Part shown: piece after piece, positions 54,120-64,000 of the stretch
Position numbering within the stretch: the stretch's first letter is position 1
Layout: each line of letters begins with the position of its first letter
Origin: Kalaharituber pfeilii
Lineage: Eukaryota; Ascomycota; Pezizomycetes; Pezizales; Pezizaceae
Length of the DNA stretch: 64,000 nt
Assembly (NCBI GenBank): GCA_015179045.1
Contig: WHUZ01000010.1
Span: 434,001 to 498,000, forward strand
Direction of reading: 5' to 3'
Notes under the pieces: generated by a model
What the model was told of the DNA's origin: nothing
The model's input: the letters and a program-made list of their open reading frames with translations, nothing else
Database searches by the model: none
Made by a program: the position numbers and the translations under genes

Positions 54120-54317
54120 TGTATCATTCTGTATTTCGTACAATCATGTATTTAGGTACTTCGCTTTTTTAATGAATTCTCGCTAGTGGCCAAGTTTGAG
54201 ACAGGCAGCTCAGCCGCACCATATGCAAGATGGGACAGTCAGTTATGCAACCTTCGGGACAGTCAGGACAGTCAGGACAGTCCAAAAGGACTGTCCGGAG
54301 ACATCCCGACGGGCCCC

Positions 54318-55189
54318 AGACCACGTCCGCCGTTACATTATGCAATAAGCATCACGGGACATATCACGTGAGGCTATCATGTGTGAAGGAACCACTAGTA
54401 CGTGGATAACACATGAGCCGAGATGATGGTATGAGATAATTCCATGTGAGGTATCTAAGTTATAGATACGTGTTGTAATAATGAACAACCTTAATACTCG
54501 CACCAATTTGCTAGCAGCTCATGTCTATAAATAGGTGGATGTTAGGAGCACATACTGTACGTTGAATACAAGACACTAGTGAACAATACTATACGCATCC
54601 CTTCGCACTTTTTCCGTATATGTTGCTTCACGTTGCTCTTCCGAGGCTACTCTTCCCTAGCCTCGTCGCCAGGCGGGTTTTATTCCTGAGGCACAGGACA
54701 CACTAGTAATCTGGTTAGTAAGCAATGTATTAAGGTGTACTATATCTACAGATCTTGGCAAATCACATGATTAACTAATTACCTAATTGCAGGCTTCTAC
54801 GAACCTGTTACCGCTAGGCACGAGACTGCGCTGTTACTTGAGCCCGGCATGGAGCCGAGCAGTGCAAAAGAAAACACAATCAAAAAAAAAAAAAAAAAAA
54901 ATAGAAGAGAATACGCGATTTCTGCAACGAAATCCTACCCAACTCGGTGCAAAGGTTGAGCTATAATTGGGTAAAAGCCATAAAATGAAGTCTGTACTAC
55001 AAATAAATTATCATGTACTTTCTGGATAGTAATTGAAGACGAGCTCCTTGTGCACAAACGTCGGGCCTGATGCCAAGCATTACCATGCAGGTTTTCTATG
55101 ATCAGAGGCTTTCCTACTCCGCAACCTGTACGAGGGTTCATTAACCTGTTCCTCCGCCAGCAGAACCTACATCCGCAGAAAGCTTTGAC
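54318..55189. other. LTR-like promoter region and NLR upstream region
   Basis: TGTCTATAAATAGGTGG near 54523 is TATA-like and lies in a stretch (54330-54735) that could be a solo LTR; no partner or duplication was found. 54750-54806 matches the right arm of the 46518-46710 MITE. An A run lies at 54884-54901. The last 290 bp lead to the NLR start codon and should hold its promoter. Confidence 0.35.
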
Positions 55190-58100
55190 ATGGATAAACA
55201 AAAACAGCGCAAGATGCTTAATCCGCTTGGATCACCGCAATTGGATTCGGCGGAGGTGAATTCAATGGAGACCTCATCGATATCGCTGTGGCAAAGATCG
55301 CTTCAGATAGCCCAGAGAAAACTGTCCGAAAAACGTCTACCCCCTCTCGAGATCCACGACATTCCAACTCAATCGGCTAGTGAGATTATTCAATTGACCA
55401 TAAGGGATTTACAAACCATCATCCATACTATTCAGCATAACGACAACGCTGTCGCTGTGGGGTGGTTGCAAGAAATTTTGCTTGTGTTCGAAAAGTATAC
55501 AACCTTCGTGGATGCTGCAGTACCTCTTTTACTGCTATATTTGATTTTTTTAGAGGAACCGGCGATAGAATGTAATCCGGGGGTGATCGCTCTGGCTTGG
55601 GTGGCTGTCAGAGGTATATTGCAGGCATGTTGGAGTATTTTATATTGTCCATTCGGTACTTTAAAAAAAGGGTATGCTGACCTCCGGCAGGTTGCTCTCA
55701 ATCATTTTGAAGTGGCGAAAAAGCTGGAGACAACTATCGCGGCTATTCTTGACAAAATAGCACTATATCAGTTCTACGACAATATATATAGAGACATATT
55801 GGCATTAGATATGCTACCTTTAGTTACGCCGTCTTCTACTGCAACAATGCACACCCCCCAACAAATTCTGGCATCCTCTTTGCCGGAGCTATACGCTGCC
55901 ATCCTTATTTTCTCGGTGAAAGCACGCCAATATTTTAATCCCTCCTTCACTAGTAAGACACTACAGATATACTTTTTGGAATATACCTCATTCTGACTTC
56001 ATATTTAGGGATCAAAAAATCAGGGAGTATATGGAGGACCTCTGCTGTTGAGTTCCAGCCGTTTATCGATGAGATCTTTGAGAAGGAACGGCGCGTTCGG
56101 GAGTGTGCAGACATGGCCAAAATGGAAATAAGCATGAGTCTGTTCCCCCGCTCATATTGAGATGAAGCAATCTAAATGTGGTCTATAGAGGGACCTGCAA
56201 GGTTACAGCAGGTACAAGATCTTCTCAGCAACATTGAATCAAAAATGGCTTCGTTAGGCAAACTAGACGGTCGGTACATTTCAACTCCATGATGACATAA
56301 GGGGTAGCTAATTGAACATATAGAGATTATGAGTATCACGGCGGAGAATTTGAAATCGGTGAAGGAAAGGAATTCCATGGCAAAAGGTTCGGCTCACCAA
56401 TTATTATATTGTTTTTATTGTTGTTTGCATAGCCCCTGTGGGCTTCGACAAGTATGCATACTACTAAACATAAAGCGGGTGTATCTAACTGCTACCTATA
56501 GAAAAGAAAGTGCAAAGGCTTCTACGAATGCTATCTCCGCTTGAGGCTTGGAAACGGCATCAGGACGTGTTGCCAAGTCGAGTCGATGGAACAGGGACTT
56601 GGTTACTAGAGCATGAACATTTCCGCCTCTGGTGCGATCCCACCAATAGTCCAGGCGACCGTATCCTGTGCTGTTTTGGGGGCGTAGGTACTGGTAAAAC
56701 AGTGTTAAGGTACCTTCTTATACACCCTGGAGAGGCTTTAATGGCTTTGCTAACGTCCCACCTATGCATAGTTGTCTTGTGATCGAACATCTCCTTCATG
56801 AATTCCCAGAGCGAGATAAAGTAGGGATCGCAAGTCTATATGGGAACTACCGAGATCAAGGGAGCCAAACATTAAATAACATTCTTGGTAGCCTTCTCAA
56901 GCAACTTTTAACTGCTGCATCACACGTCCCAGATACAATAACGAGCATTCTCGAATCTGTCCAAAAGCAAGAAAAGAGGGCGGACAATTCTAATGTTCTA
57001 CAATTACTCAGGCTCACATTACCCCTGTTCGACAGCATATTTGTCTGCATAGATGCTGTAGATGAGTTAGAGCCTCTGATACGGAACAGTCTCCTCAAAG
57101 TGATTCGAAGCGAATTTAGCACTGCACGGATATTTCTCACCGGAAGACCGCACGTACGATCAGAAATCGATAAATGCCTTGAAATGGAACGCCGGAATGA
57201 CATCGAAGTCATGGCTGACCGGGGTGATATCAAAAAATGTCTTGTCCATCACCTTGCATTAGATACACATCCCGATGCCATGAATGAGGAGCTGGAAAAT
57301 GAGATTTTGAGCACTATTCTTGAACAATCTCAAGGAACGTAAGTGGTAAATTCCTTTCCTCTGTAAAGACATACATCAATTAATTGATTTCAGGTTCCTA
57401 TTTCCGGCTTTGCATATCCGCACGTTACTTGAGCAGCGCACAATAGCAAAGAGGCGGAAGGCGCTGAAGAAATTATCCCTGAGTCAGAATAATGTTATAG
57501 CATGTATGATTGATAGAGTTACGAACTCGCAGTCGTGCAGTTCTGGGCTGGGCATGCAAGTGCTGATGTGGCTACATCTTCCCTATCGGCAATTGGAGTT
57601 GCATGAACTCCGGCATGCTCTTGCGGTTCAGCAAGGCGATCTTGATCTAGATAAGGATAATATTCCCTCAACAGAAACTTTGACGGATTGCTGCCTTGGC
57701 CTCGTCGTCATCGACAAGGACACATCGACCGTTCGGTTCGTGCATCATTTATTGGATGAATATCTCAAGCAACATAGCAAGGCTTATTTCCCTAATGGTC
57801 ACAGCACTGCGGCAGAGACCTCTTTGACGTACCTTAACTTTATGGAATTAGCTTCCCCTTGCCCCACAGTCGCTGAACTGAGGCAAAAGAAGTCACACTT
57901 TGCCTTCTTAGACTACGCAGCCTGTCATTGGGGCCACCATAAACGACAGCAGTCCAATGACGCTGCGGCTGAGCTTGCCGGGAAATTACTACGACCGAAT
58001 AACAGGCAACCTCATAGTGCTTTGGGAGCCTTGTATATGTCATTGCATTACCCAGATACGGCGGAGTGTGAACCTTCACTAGAAACATTTATGGGAATAC

Positions 58101-60145
58101 ATGCGGCCGCTTATTTCGGACTGGAAACAGACATGGCTACATTGGGAAATAAGTACGCGGGTTGGGATTCAAAGGACGGGCACGGTCGAACACCACTGTC
58201 ATATGCGGCTAGGGAAGGACATGAGGCCTTGGTGCGATTGCTGATTGACCGTGAGGATGTGGACGTTAATTCGAAGGATGCTGATAGCCGGACACCCTTG
58301 TCATGGGCAGCTACACGTGGGCACGAGGTTATAGTGTGGCTGCTAGTTGAGCGGGGAGATGTGAGCGCTGACTCGAAGGATAATAAGGGCCGGACAGCAT
58401 TGTCATGGGCAGCTGAATATGGGTGGGAAGCTGTTGTGCAGTTGCTGGTTAACCGTGATGATGTGAATGCGAACTCGACAGATAAGGAAGGCCGGACACC
58501 ATTGTCGTGGGCAGCTAGGAATAGGCAGGAGGCCATTGTGCAGTTGCTTATTAACCGTGACGATGTCAATACTGACTTGAAGGATAACAATGGCGAGACA
58601 CTATTATCATGGGCAGCTCGATCTGGGGAGAAGGCCATTGTGCAGTTGCTTGTTAACCGTGACAATGTGAATGCGAACTCGACAGATAAGGAAGGCCGGA
58701 CACCATTGTCATGGGCAGCTGGGAATGGGCTGCAGGCCATTGTGCAGTTGCTTGTTAACCGTGACGATGTCAATGCTGACTCGAAGGATAACAAAGGCCG
58801 GACACCATTGTCGTGGGCAGCTAGGAATGGGCAGGAGGCCATTGTGCAGTTGCTTGTTAACCGTGAGGATGTGAATGCGAACTCGACAGATAAGGAAGGC
58901 CGGACACCAATGTCATGGGCAGCTGGGAATGGGCTGGAGGCCATTGTGCAGTTGCTTGTTAACCGCGACGATGTGAATGCTGACTCGAAGGATAACAATG
59001 GCCGGACACCATTATCGTGGGCAGCTCAATGGGGGCGGGAGGCCATTGTGCGGTTGCTTGTTAACCGTAACGATGTCAATGCTGACTTGAAGGATAACAA
59101 TGGCCTGACACCATTGTTGTGGGCAGCTGCGATTGGGCAGAAGGCCATTGTGCAGTTGCTTGTTAACCGTGACGATGTCAATGCTGACTCGAAGGATAAC
59201 AATGGCCGGACACCATTGTCGTGGGCAGCTGCGACTGGGCGGGAGGCCATTGTGCAGTTGCTTGTTAACCGTGACGATGTCAATGCTGACTCGAAGGATA
59301 ACAATGGCCGGACACCATTGTCGTGGGCAGCTGCGACTGGGCGGGAGGCCATTGTGCAGTTGCTTGTTAACCGTGACGATGTCAATGCTGACTCGAAGGA
59401 TAACAATGGCCGGACACCATTGTCGTGGGCAGCTGCGACTGGGCGGGAGGCCATTGTGCAGTTGCTTGTTAACCGTAACGATGTCAATGCTGACTCGAAG
59501 GATAACAATGGCCTGACACCATTGTTGTGGGCAGCTGCGTTTGGGCAGAAGGCCATTGTGCAGTTGCTTGTTAACCGTGACGATGTCAATGCTGACTCGA
59601 AGGATAACAATGGCCGGACACCATTGTCGTGGGCAGCTGCGACTGGGCGGGAGGCCATTGTGCAGTTGCTTGTTAACCGTAACGATGTCAATGCTGACTC
59701 GAAGGATAACAATGGCCTGACACCATTGTTGTGGGCAGCTGCGTTTGGGCAGAAGGCCATTGTGCAGTTGCTTGTTAACCGTGACGATGTCAATGCTGAC
59801 TCGAAGGATAACAATGGCCGGACACCATTGTCGTGGGCAGCTGCGACTGGGCGGGAGGCCATTGTGCAGTTGCTTGTTAACCGTGACGATGTCAATGCTG
59901 ACTCGAAGGATAACAATGGCCTGACACCATTATCGTGAGCTGCTAGTCAATTGCATGAGACCGCTGTGCGCCTGCTCGTTGGCCGCAATGATGTTGATAT
60001 CAATTCGAAGGATAATCGAGGTCGGACACCATTATCGTGGGCATCGGACTACAATGGTTACCTGTCGCAGGGTCTGAGGGATTACGAAGAGGAAAAGAAG
60101 AAGAGAATTGATCACCTGTTAAAGGAGCGTGGCGGTAGTTTCTAG
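55190..60145 (+). CDS. NACHT-ankyrin NLR (STAND) protein, seven exons, premature stop at 59938
   Basis: Exons 55190-55952, 56009-56137, 56189-56269, 56324-56386, 56502-56709, 56772-57338 and 57394-59938; all junctions keep phase and use GT-AG. This gives 1451 residues. Residues about 60-250: a helical N-terminal domain (LVFEKYTTFVDAAV, IALAWVAVRGIL, LPELYAAILIFS) like the DUF7708 type in fungal NLRs. Residues about 370-600: NACHT, with WKRHQDV, P-loop FGGVGTGKT, Walker B IFVCIDAVDEL and FLTGRPH. From about 866: ankyrin repeats of 34 residues (DVNADSKDNNGRTPLSWAA type), 17 whole plus part. TGA at 59936-59938 replaces the Trp of PLSWAA; after it the same frame stays open to TAG 60145 with one more repeat and a charged tail (1520 residues if read through). 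Such proteins sense ligands with the repeats and oligomerise through NACHT in self/non-self or immune-like responses. The effector role is inferred. Confidence 0.9.
58180..59938 (+). repeat. 102-bp tandem repeat array (ankyrin coding)
   Basis: About 17.5 units of 102 bp. Units from about 59070 on are nearly identical at the DNA level. Two unit types alternate there: GRTPLSWAAATGREAIV and GLTPLLWAAAFGQKAIV; the pair occurs twice in a row, so a 204-bp dimer was duplicated. Earlier units differ more. Confidence 0.92.
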
Positions 60146-60754
60146 TCAATTTTACGTTCATTTTTGCGTGGTTTTAGGATTACTACTATGTTGCTTTACT
60201 TAGTGGAAAAGGAAACAAGATTGTTGGTTTTCTAATTTTTATATGTTTCTTAGCCAATGACCTGACGCTACGTTAGGCAAGGGGTACTGTATTGCGGGTG
60301 CATCTCTGATTTCGTTTCGCATTCAGGAGCCGGAAATATGTGACGGTGGAGACAGAGACCAAATGTTCTTATTTCGAGATGTTCAGAATCTACATTATTT
60401 GATCTGTTTGGCCAGATATGCCATGCTACCGCATGTGTACTAGTCGATCTTCTGTTGGCGCTGCATGGGATAGCACTGCAATTTGTCACAGGCATTTTGG
60501 CAATGAGCGATATGAAATTGCTTACGGGATGCATCCCTTCCAAGCTTGCATACCACTCGCACGAGTAGCTTCGCATCTGATTTACTTCCTTAGTATTTCT
60601 GCCCTCATCCTGCTTGGTTTTCACATTTTCGTAACTATCCTTACCAATCGTTGGCAGTCTTCAGCTGCCGAACGATGACTCCTGCCGCCGACGACTTGCA
60701 CACATAACGGGATTTCCATGCCTTATTCTCCATCTTCTTTCTTTCTTTTGTAGC
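60146..60754. other. NLR 3' flank; no gene seen
   Basis: The 3' untranslated region is expected here. One minus-strand open frame (60268-60624) lacks any support. Confidence 0.4.
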
Positions 60755-60768
60755 TTGCCACTTTCATC

Positions 60769-60798
60769 TTTTTTCTTTTTCTTATATCAGTAATCGCA
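60769..60798 (-). mobile_element. 30-bp type-1 LINE-tail insertion
   Basis: T-rich run with single C interruptions, then TATATCAGTAATCGCA, which is only the last 16 bases of the LINE before its oligo(A), between perfect 14-bp repeats TTGCCACTTTCATC (60755-60768 and 60799-60812). This is the smallest retroinsertion in the window. Confidence 0.85.
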
Positions 60799-60906
60799 TT
60801 GCCACTTTCATCGACCTTGCAGGTGCTGTTTGTTCATGCTCCTATTCTGTAGTTCCTGTGCACTGGAATCTGTTGATCAAGGCTCTTGATAGTTGAGAAG
60901 GTATTA

Positions 60907-61366
60907 ACCGGCATCGTTGTACATGGGGTTGCGTTGAGGAGGGACTTAGGGAAGGTACAACGATGGCTGGGAGAGGACAACAAGGACCTGAGGAAGATTG
61001 TTGGGGTTCGCTGGTTAAGAAGGAAAGACTTACTGGTTGGGGAAGGAAAGAGGACGAGTTCGGTAGTAGTTTTTCTGGAGGATCAGCAGGACGTCGACAG
61101 GGTCAGGCTCGGAGGAAGATGGTTGAGGGCGTGCCGGTATGAAGCCGAAAGGGGACGGGGGTGAGGTAGACTGCTGGCCGCTTTCCCTCCCGCAAGACTA
61201 ATGGAAACAGCGGGAAATACAAGGAGTTAGGATAGGGTTTAGGCTTGGGGTTTTTAGGCGGGAAGCTTCGGTCGTGGAAATTAATTTTCTTTTAATTATA
61301 TAGCACAGTATCGCCATAGCCCTTAGGGCGGTATGCGATTATTGATATAAAAAAAAAAAAAAAAAA
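60907..61366 (+). mobile_element. 5'-truncated LINE-B with 12-bp duplication
   Basis: The plus-strand ORF1 C-terminus runs from GIVVHGVALRRDLGK through VGVRWLRRKDL and a VRLGG segment to AERGRG-stop at 61164, then the 3' region, type-1 hairpin and oligo(A). The duplication GAGAAGGTATTA is perfect (60895-60906 and 61367-61378). The ORF1 domain is intact in this copy. Confidence 0.9.
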
Positions 61367-61383
61367 GAGAAGGTATTACTTGC

Positions 61384-61446
61384 CTTTTTTTTTTTTTTTT
61401 TTTTTTCACGTGACCCCGCTTGCAGCTGTTCGCCATGGCAGGGCAT
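61384..61446 (-). mobile_element. 63-bp type-2 LINE-tail insertion
   Basis: Oligo(T), TCACGTGACCCCGCTTGCAG and GCCATGGCAGGGCAT on the plus strand, between 11-bp repeats GTATTACTTGC (61373-61383 and 61447-61457). It used sequence overlapping the right duplication of the LINE-B just before it, so it is younger. Confidence 0.87.
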
Positions 61447-61667
61447 GTATTACTTGCTTGTATGAAACCAAGCGGGCCAGCCAGAGTCTTCCTCTTGGTC
61501 CTGATCAAGTTGGGAGTTGTGCTGCAGACGATACAACATGGTTATCAATTAAATAATCTCCCGTTGGTGGCCGTGTTAGCGTAGGCAGGAAGGGAATAAG
61601 CCAGCACTGGTTCCTGTTATGCTTAATGTTTAGTTATCTTCATTTACCGTTTAGTTAGTTTACTCCA

Positions 61668-61720
61668 CATCGCCATCGCCCTCAGGGCGGCATGCAATTA
61701 ATGACATTTAAAAAAAAAAA
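61668..61720 (+). mobile_element. type-1 LINE tail
   Basis: ATCGCCATCGCCCTCAGGGC, GGCATGCAATTAATGACATT and a 12-base A run. No sure duplication. The adjoining 61458-61667 and 61721-62059 show no gene. Confidence 0.7.
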
Positions 61721-62073
61721 ATTTATCTAAATTCATGGAATATTAGCAGCAAGTGGGCCAATACGATCTTTATAGCATTGTCTCTTCACAATAACAAGTA
61801 TTATCAAGTGTGCATTGATGTAAATTATATAAATAGTTCTTATTTGACTTAATTGTGGTAGTATTCACACTATCCCTTTTGACAGGTCCGATTACTTGTG
61901 AGCCAAGAATCCATCCAATAATGAAACGGTCCAACAATCCTTGTCTTCCCAAGCTCAGGGCGGAGAAGGTAAAGGCAAGCTTGGCATGGATGGCACCTGG
62001 AGCACGTGAGGCATTCACGGCTGTCATATAAATAGACTTTCGGTACTGTAGCAGTGACAGTAGCACATACAAT

Positions 62074-62137
62074 TTTTTTTTTTTTTTTTTTTTTTTTAAG
62101 GTCATTACTCGCGTGCCACCCTGTGGGATATGGCGAG
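62074..62137 (-). mobile_element. 64-bp type-1 LINE-tail insertion
   Basis: Oligo(T), GTCATTACTCGCGTGCCACC and CTGTGGGATATGGCGAG on the plus strand, between perfect 14-bp repeats GTAGCACATACAAT (62060-62073 and 62138-62151). Confidence 0.9.
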
Positions 62138-62431
62138 GTAGCACATACAATGAACAACCTTCTCTTGTCTTCCTTTCGCACCCACGCACTCGCACTCGCA
62201 TTTGGTCGTACGTTCGTTCCGCCAGTTATCACCGCTCCAGTCCATCAGAAGGCCGTAGTGGATACTATCTGTCTATCTTACACAGGTTCCACCACTGTAT
62301 ATCTGAACTTCCCAAGTGCCTGAATTTTATAAATAGATATATTCGTTTTACATACTATCTTATCACGCTTTGTACTATTCGCATACAAATATAACACCTA
62401 TGCAGTGGTACGGCAAGTGCTAGGACACCGC

Positions 62432-62534
62432 TTTTTTTTTTTTTTTTTTTATATATATCACATGACCCCCCATGCAGCTGTTCGCCAAGGCAGGGCCCCT
62501 GAGTCTAGACCCTCAAAGCCCGGAGGCAGGCTTG
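62432..62534 (-). mobile_element. 103-bp type-2 LINE-tail insertion (long form)
   Basis: Oligo(T), type-2 hairpin, then the long-form extension, whose sense-strand start is AGCCTGCCTCCGGGCTTTGA, between 10-bp repeats AGGACACCGC (62422-62431 and 62535-62544). Same start point as the long form at 20256-20360. Confidence 0.85.
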
Positions 62535-62544
62535 AGGACACCGC

Positions 62545-63105
62545 ATAAACCGCCATGGGTAGTCCTCAACTTGTGGAGTACGGTAGTAGTTGTGTAGTAA
62601 GTACATTGTACATGATGATCAAGTACTGCTTCCTCATAGAGGTCTTGGCACTAGACCAGACCGCCAAGTAATCTCACTACAGAATCGAGGAATATGCAGC
62701 CCCGAAGATCATGACGGTCAGGTGACGCAACCTGAGGAGTGGCCACGGCACATACTGACGTTTGTATGATTTCATGGTTTTATCTTCTTCACTAGTGGTT
62801 ATCAGCTTTGCGCTACGTTACGTTCCGTTAGGTAACCCTGTCAACCCGCTAAGCCCAAATGAGAGGAGGGTCGCTCATGTCCCCCACGTAACCTACGTTA
62901 CCGTCACATCCGTAACATCAACATGCCCCGCATATCGGAGAAGGCCAAAATCGAACAGGGACCATGACAGCAATCGAGACTCATGCCATATCTATGCTAC
63001 TTAATTCAGATACCAGAGGGGGTAGCAGAACGTGGAGTAACAGCTTGTGAACTTGCTGTAATTTTAGCAGACGTTTGCTGGCTCATGATGGTAGAAACTG
63101 GAGAG
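62545..63105. other. no recognised gene
   Basis: Short frames only. 62815-62920 has several GTAAC/GTTAC repeats. Nothing supportable. Confidence 0.35.
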
Positions 63106-63113
63106 CTTTCATG

Positions 63114-63882
63114 CAGTGTTCCCAACGGGCCATAGAAATCTAGGCCGGCCGTGAGGTCCGCCCGCGCCGGTCCAGGCGGCCTGAATGTTTCAGGCCGGTC
63201 CAGTCCATTCAGGCCATTCAGGCCATTCAGGCCGGTCCAGGCCATTGAGGCCATTCAGGCTACAGTGTGAGTTAAGTTATACAGTAGCTATATACAGAAC
63301 GTACTCTAAAATCCTACTCTAATGTTTAGGATTTTGCTTGCTGATTTTACACCGCCAGTATCGCTTTCCATTAGCCATGCACAGCTTCACCATACTGTCA
63401 AATCCAACTTTGTCGCACCAGATTTTTGTAACCCAAATTCCAGAAGACTCGATATCGGCATCAGAAGGGACTGCAGGGAATCATCGATGCAAGATCAAAA
63501 CTTGAACTGCACTATGGAGAGTGAAGAATAGTAGAATACTAAAGGAATCATCATCGCCAGAACCGGTGGTTGGAATGTCTGTCTCCCTGCAGTACTAATA
63601 AGAAATTAGTATATAGTCAAGCGATACAAAAAAAAATTACTTACCTGAATACCTGCGAAAAGCGCTGCTCAATAAAAAAAAAAAGTCTAGATCGTTATCC
63701 GAAAATATTGAAAGGTTCATATTCAATCCGTGTCCAAGTAACCTGAAGGTGGCCCCTGAAACAGCCTCATAACCAGCCCTCCTGCCCCTGAAATTGCTTA
63801 AACGGCCTGAATGGCCTGGACCGGCCTGGACCAGCCTGGGCGGCCTGGGCGGCCTGGACGGCCTGGCCGGTTGGGAACACTG
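63114..63882. mobile_element. hAT-type MITE, copy 3
   Basis: Same family and orientation as copy 1. Ends CAGTGTTCCCAACGGG and GTTGGGAACACTG with a perfect 8-bp duplication CTTTCATG (63106-63113 and 63883-63890). The minus-strand exon remnant and its intron signals are intact here, including the Trp codon lost in copy 1. The 118 bp after it show nothing. Confidence 0.92.
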
Positions 63883-64000
63883 CTTTCATGTGTAGATTGG
63901 GGATGCTCATGAAGTGGTAGAAACGTGCTTATGCATATGCATCCATGTGTTGCTGATTTAGGTAAAGACCGGTCAATGGCCCCTGTGGTCAGCTAAAACC

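Larger units (their letters stand above)
51926..54308 (+). mobile_element. MULE-like transposon, copy B
   Basis: Terminal inverted repeats as in copy A. The 9-bp duplication ACGGGCCCC is perfect (51917-51925 and 54309-54317), which fixes the ends of the family. A LINE-C copy sits just inside the left inverted repeat (52030-52838). Without it the element is about 1.57 kb, nearly the size of copy A. Confidence 0.9.

Noticed and set aside
58111..59916. Two antisense open frames of about 295 codons over the ankyrin array
   Set aside because: A 102-bp repeat keeps any stop-free antisense phase open; they mirror the sense repeats and are not genes.

Overview
The window reads as a transposon-rich chromosomal region of a filamentous ascomycete (Pezizomycotina). 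The evidence is short introns of about 49 to 115 nt with GTAAGT-like donors and CTAAC-like branch sites, a NACHT-ankyrin NLR gene, an F-box gene, and fungal-type Tad-like LINEs, copia, MULE, hAT and Tc1 elements. I cannot name the species. I see no rRNA, tRNA, CRISPR or bacterial features.

Only two loci look like host genes: an intronless F-box protein at 6521-8020 (+) and a seven-exon fungal NLR at 55190-60145 (+). The NLR has a helical N-terminal domain, a NACHT NTPase and about 17-19 ankyrin repeats of 34 residues. Its last repeats are cut off by a premature stop.

Most of the rest is nested mobile DNA. From 8.5 to 19.7 kb an old plus-strand LINE (here LINE-A) is split by a full-length minus-strand LINE-A (10390-19437, 13-bp target duplication). 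That copy is itself split by an ORF1-only element (here LINE-B, 11850-13432). A second full-length LINE-B lies at 50252-51650 with a perfect 15-bp duplication. LINE-A, LINE-B and about fifteen insertions of only 30-105 bp end in the same two kinds of 3' hairpin plus oligo(A), so one reverse transcriptase probably serves them all. From 22 to 30 kb there is a long inverted-repeat element holding a hAT MITE, then a GINGER-type integrase transposon (23909-26962) sitting inside a tiny LINE-tail insertion, then a MULE-like element holding a hAT MITE that holds a LINE. Three MULE-like copies share a 9-bp duplication and about 102-bp inverted repeats. Three copies of a CAGTGTTCCCAA hAT MITE each have a perfect 8-bp duplication, and one lies just upstream of the F-box start codon.

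From 30 to 36 kb are a decayed copia Gag-protease gene with three zinc-knuckle repeats, a copia integrase scrap and a Fot1-like MITE. From 36 to 50 kb there are few recognisable genes, several microsatellites and isolated MITEs. Names such as LINE-A, LINE-B, LINE-C and tail types 1 and 2 are mine, used only to link entries in this window.
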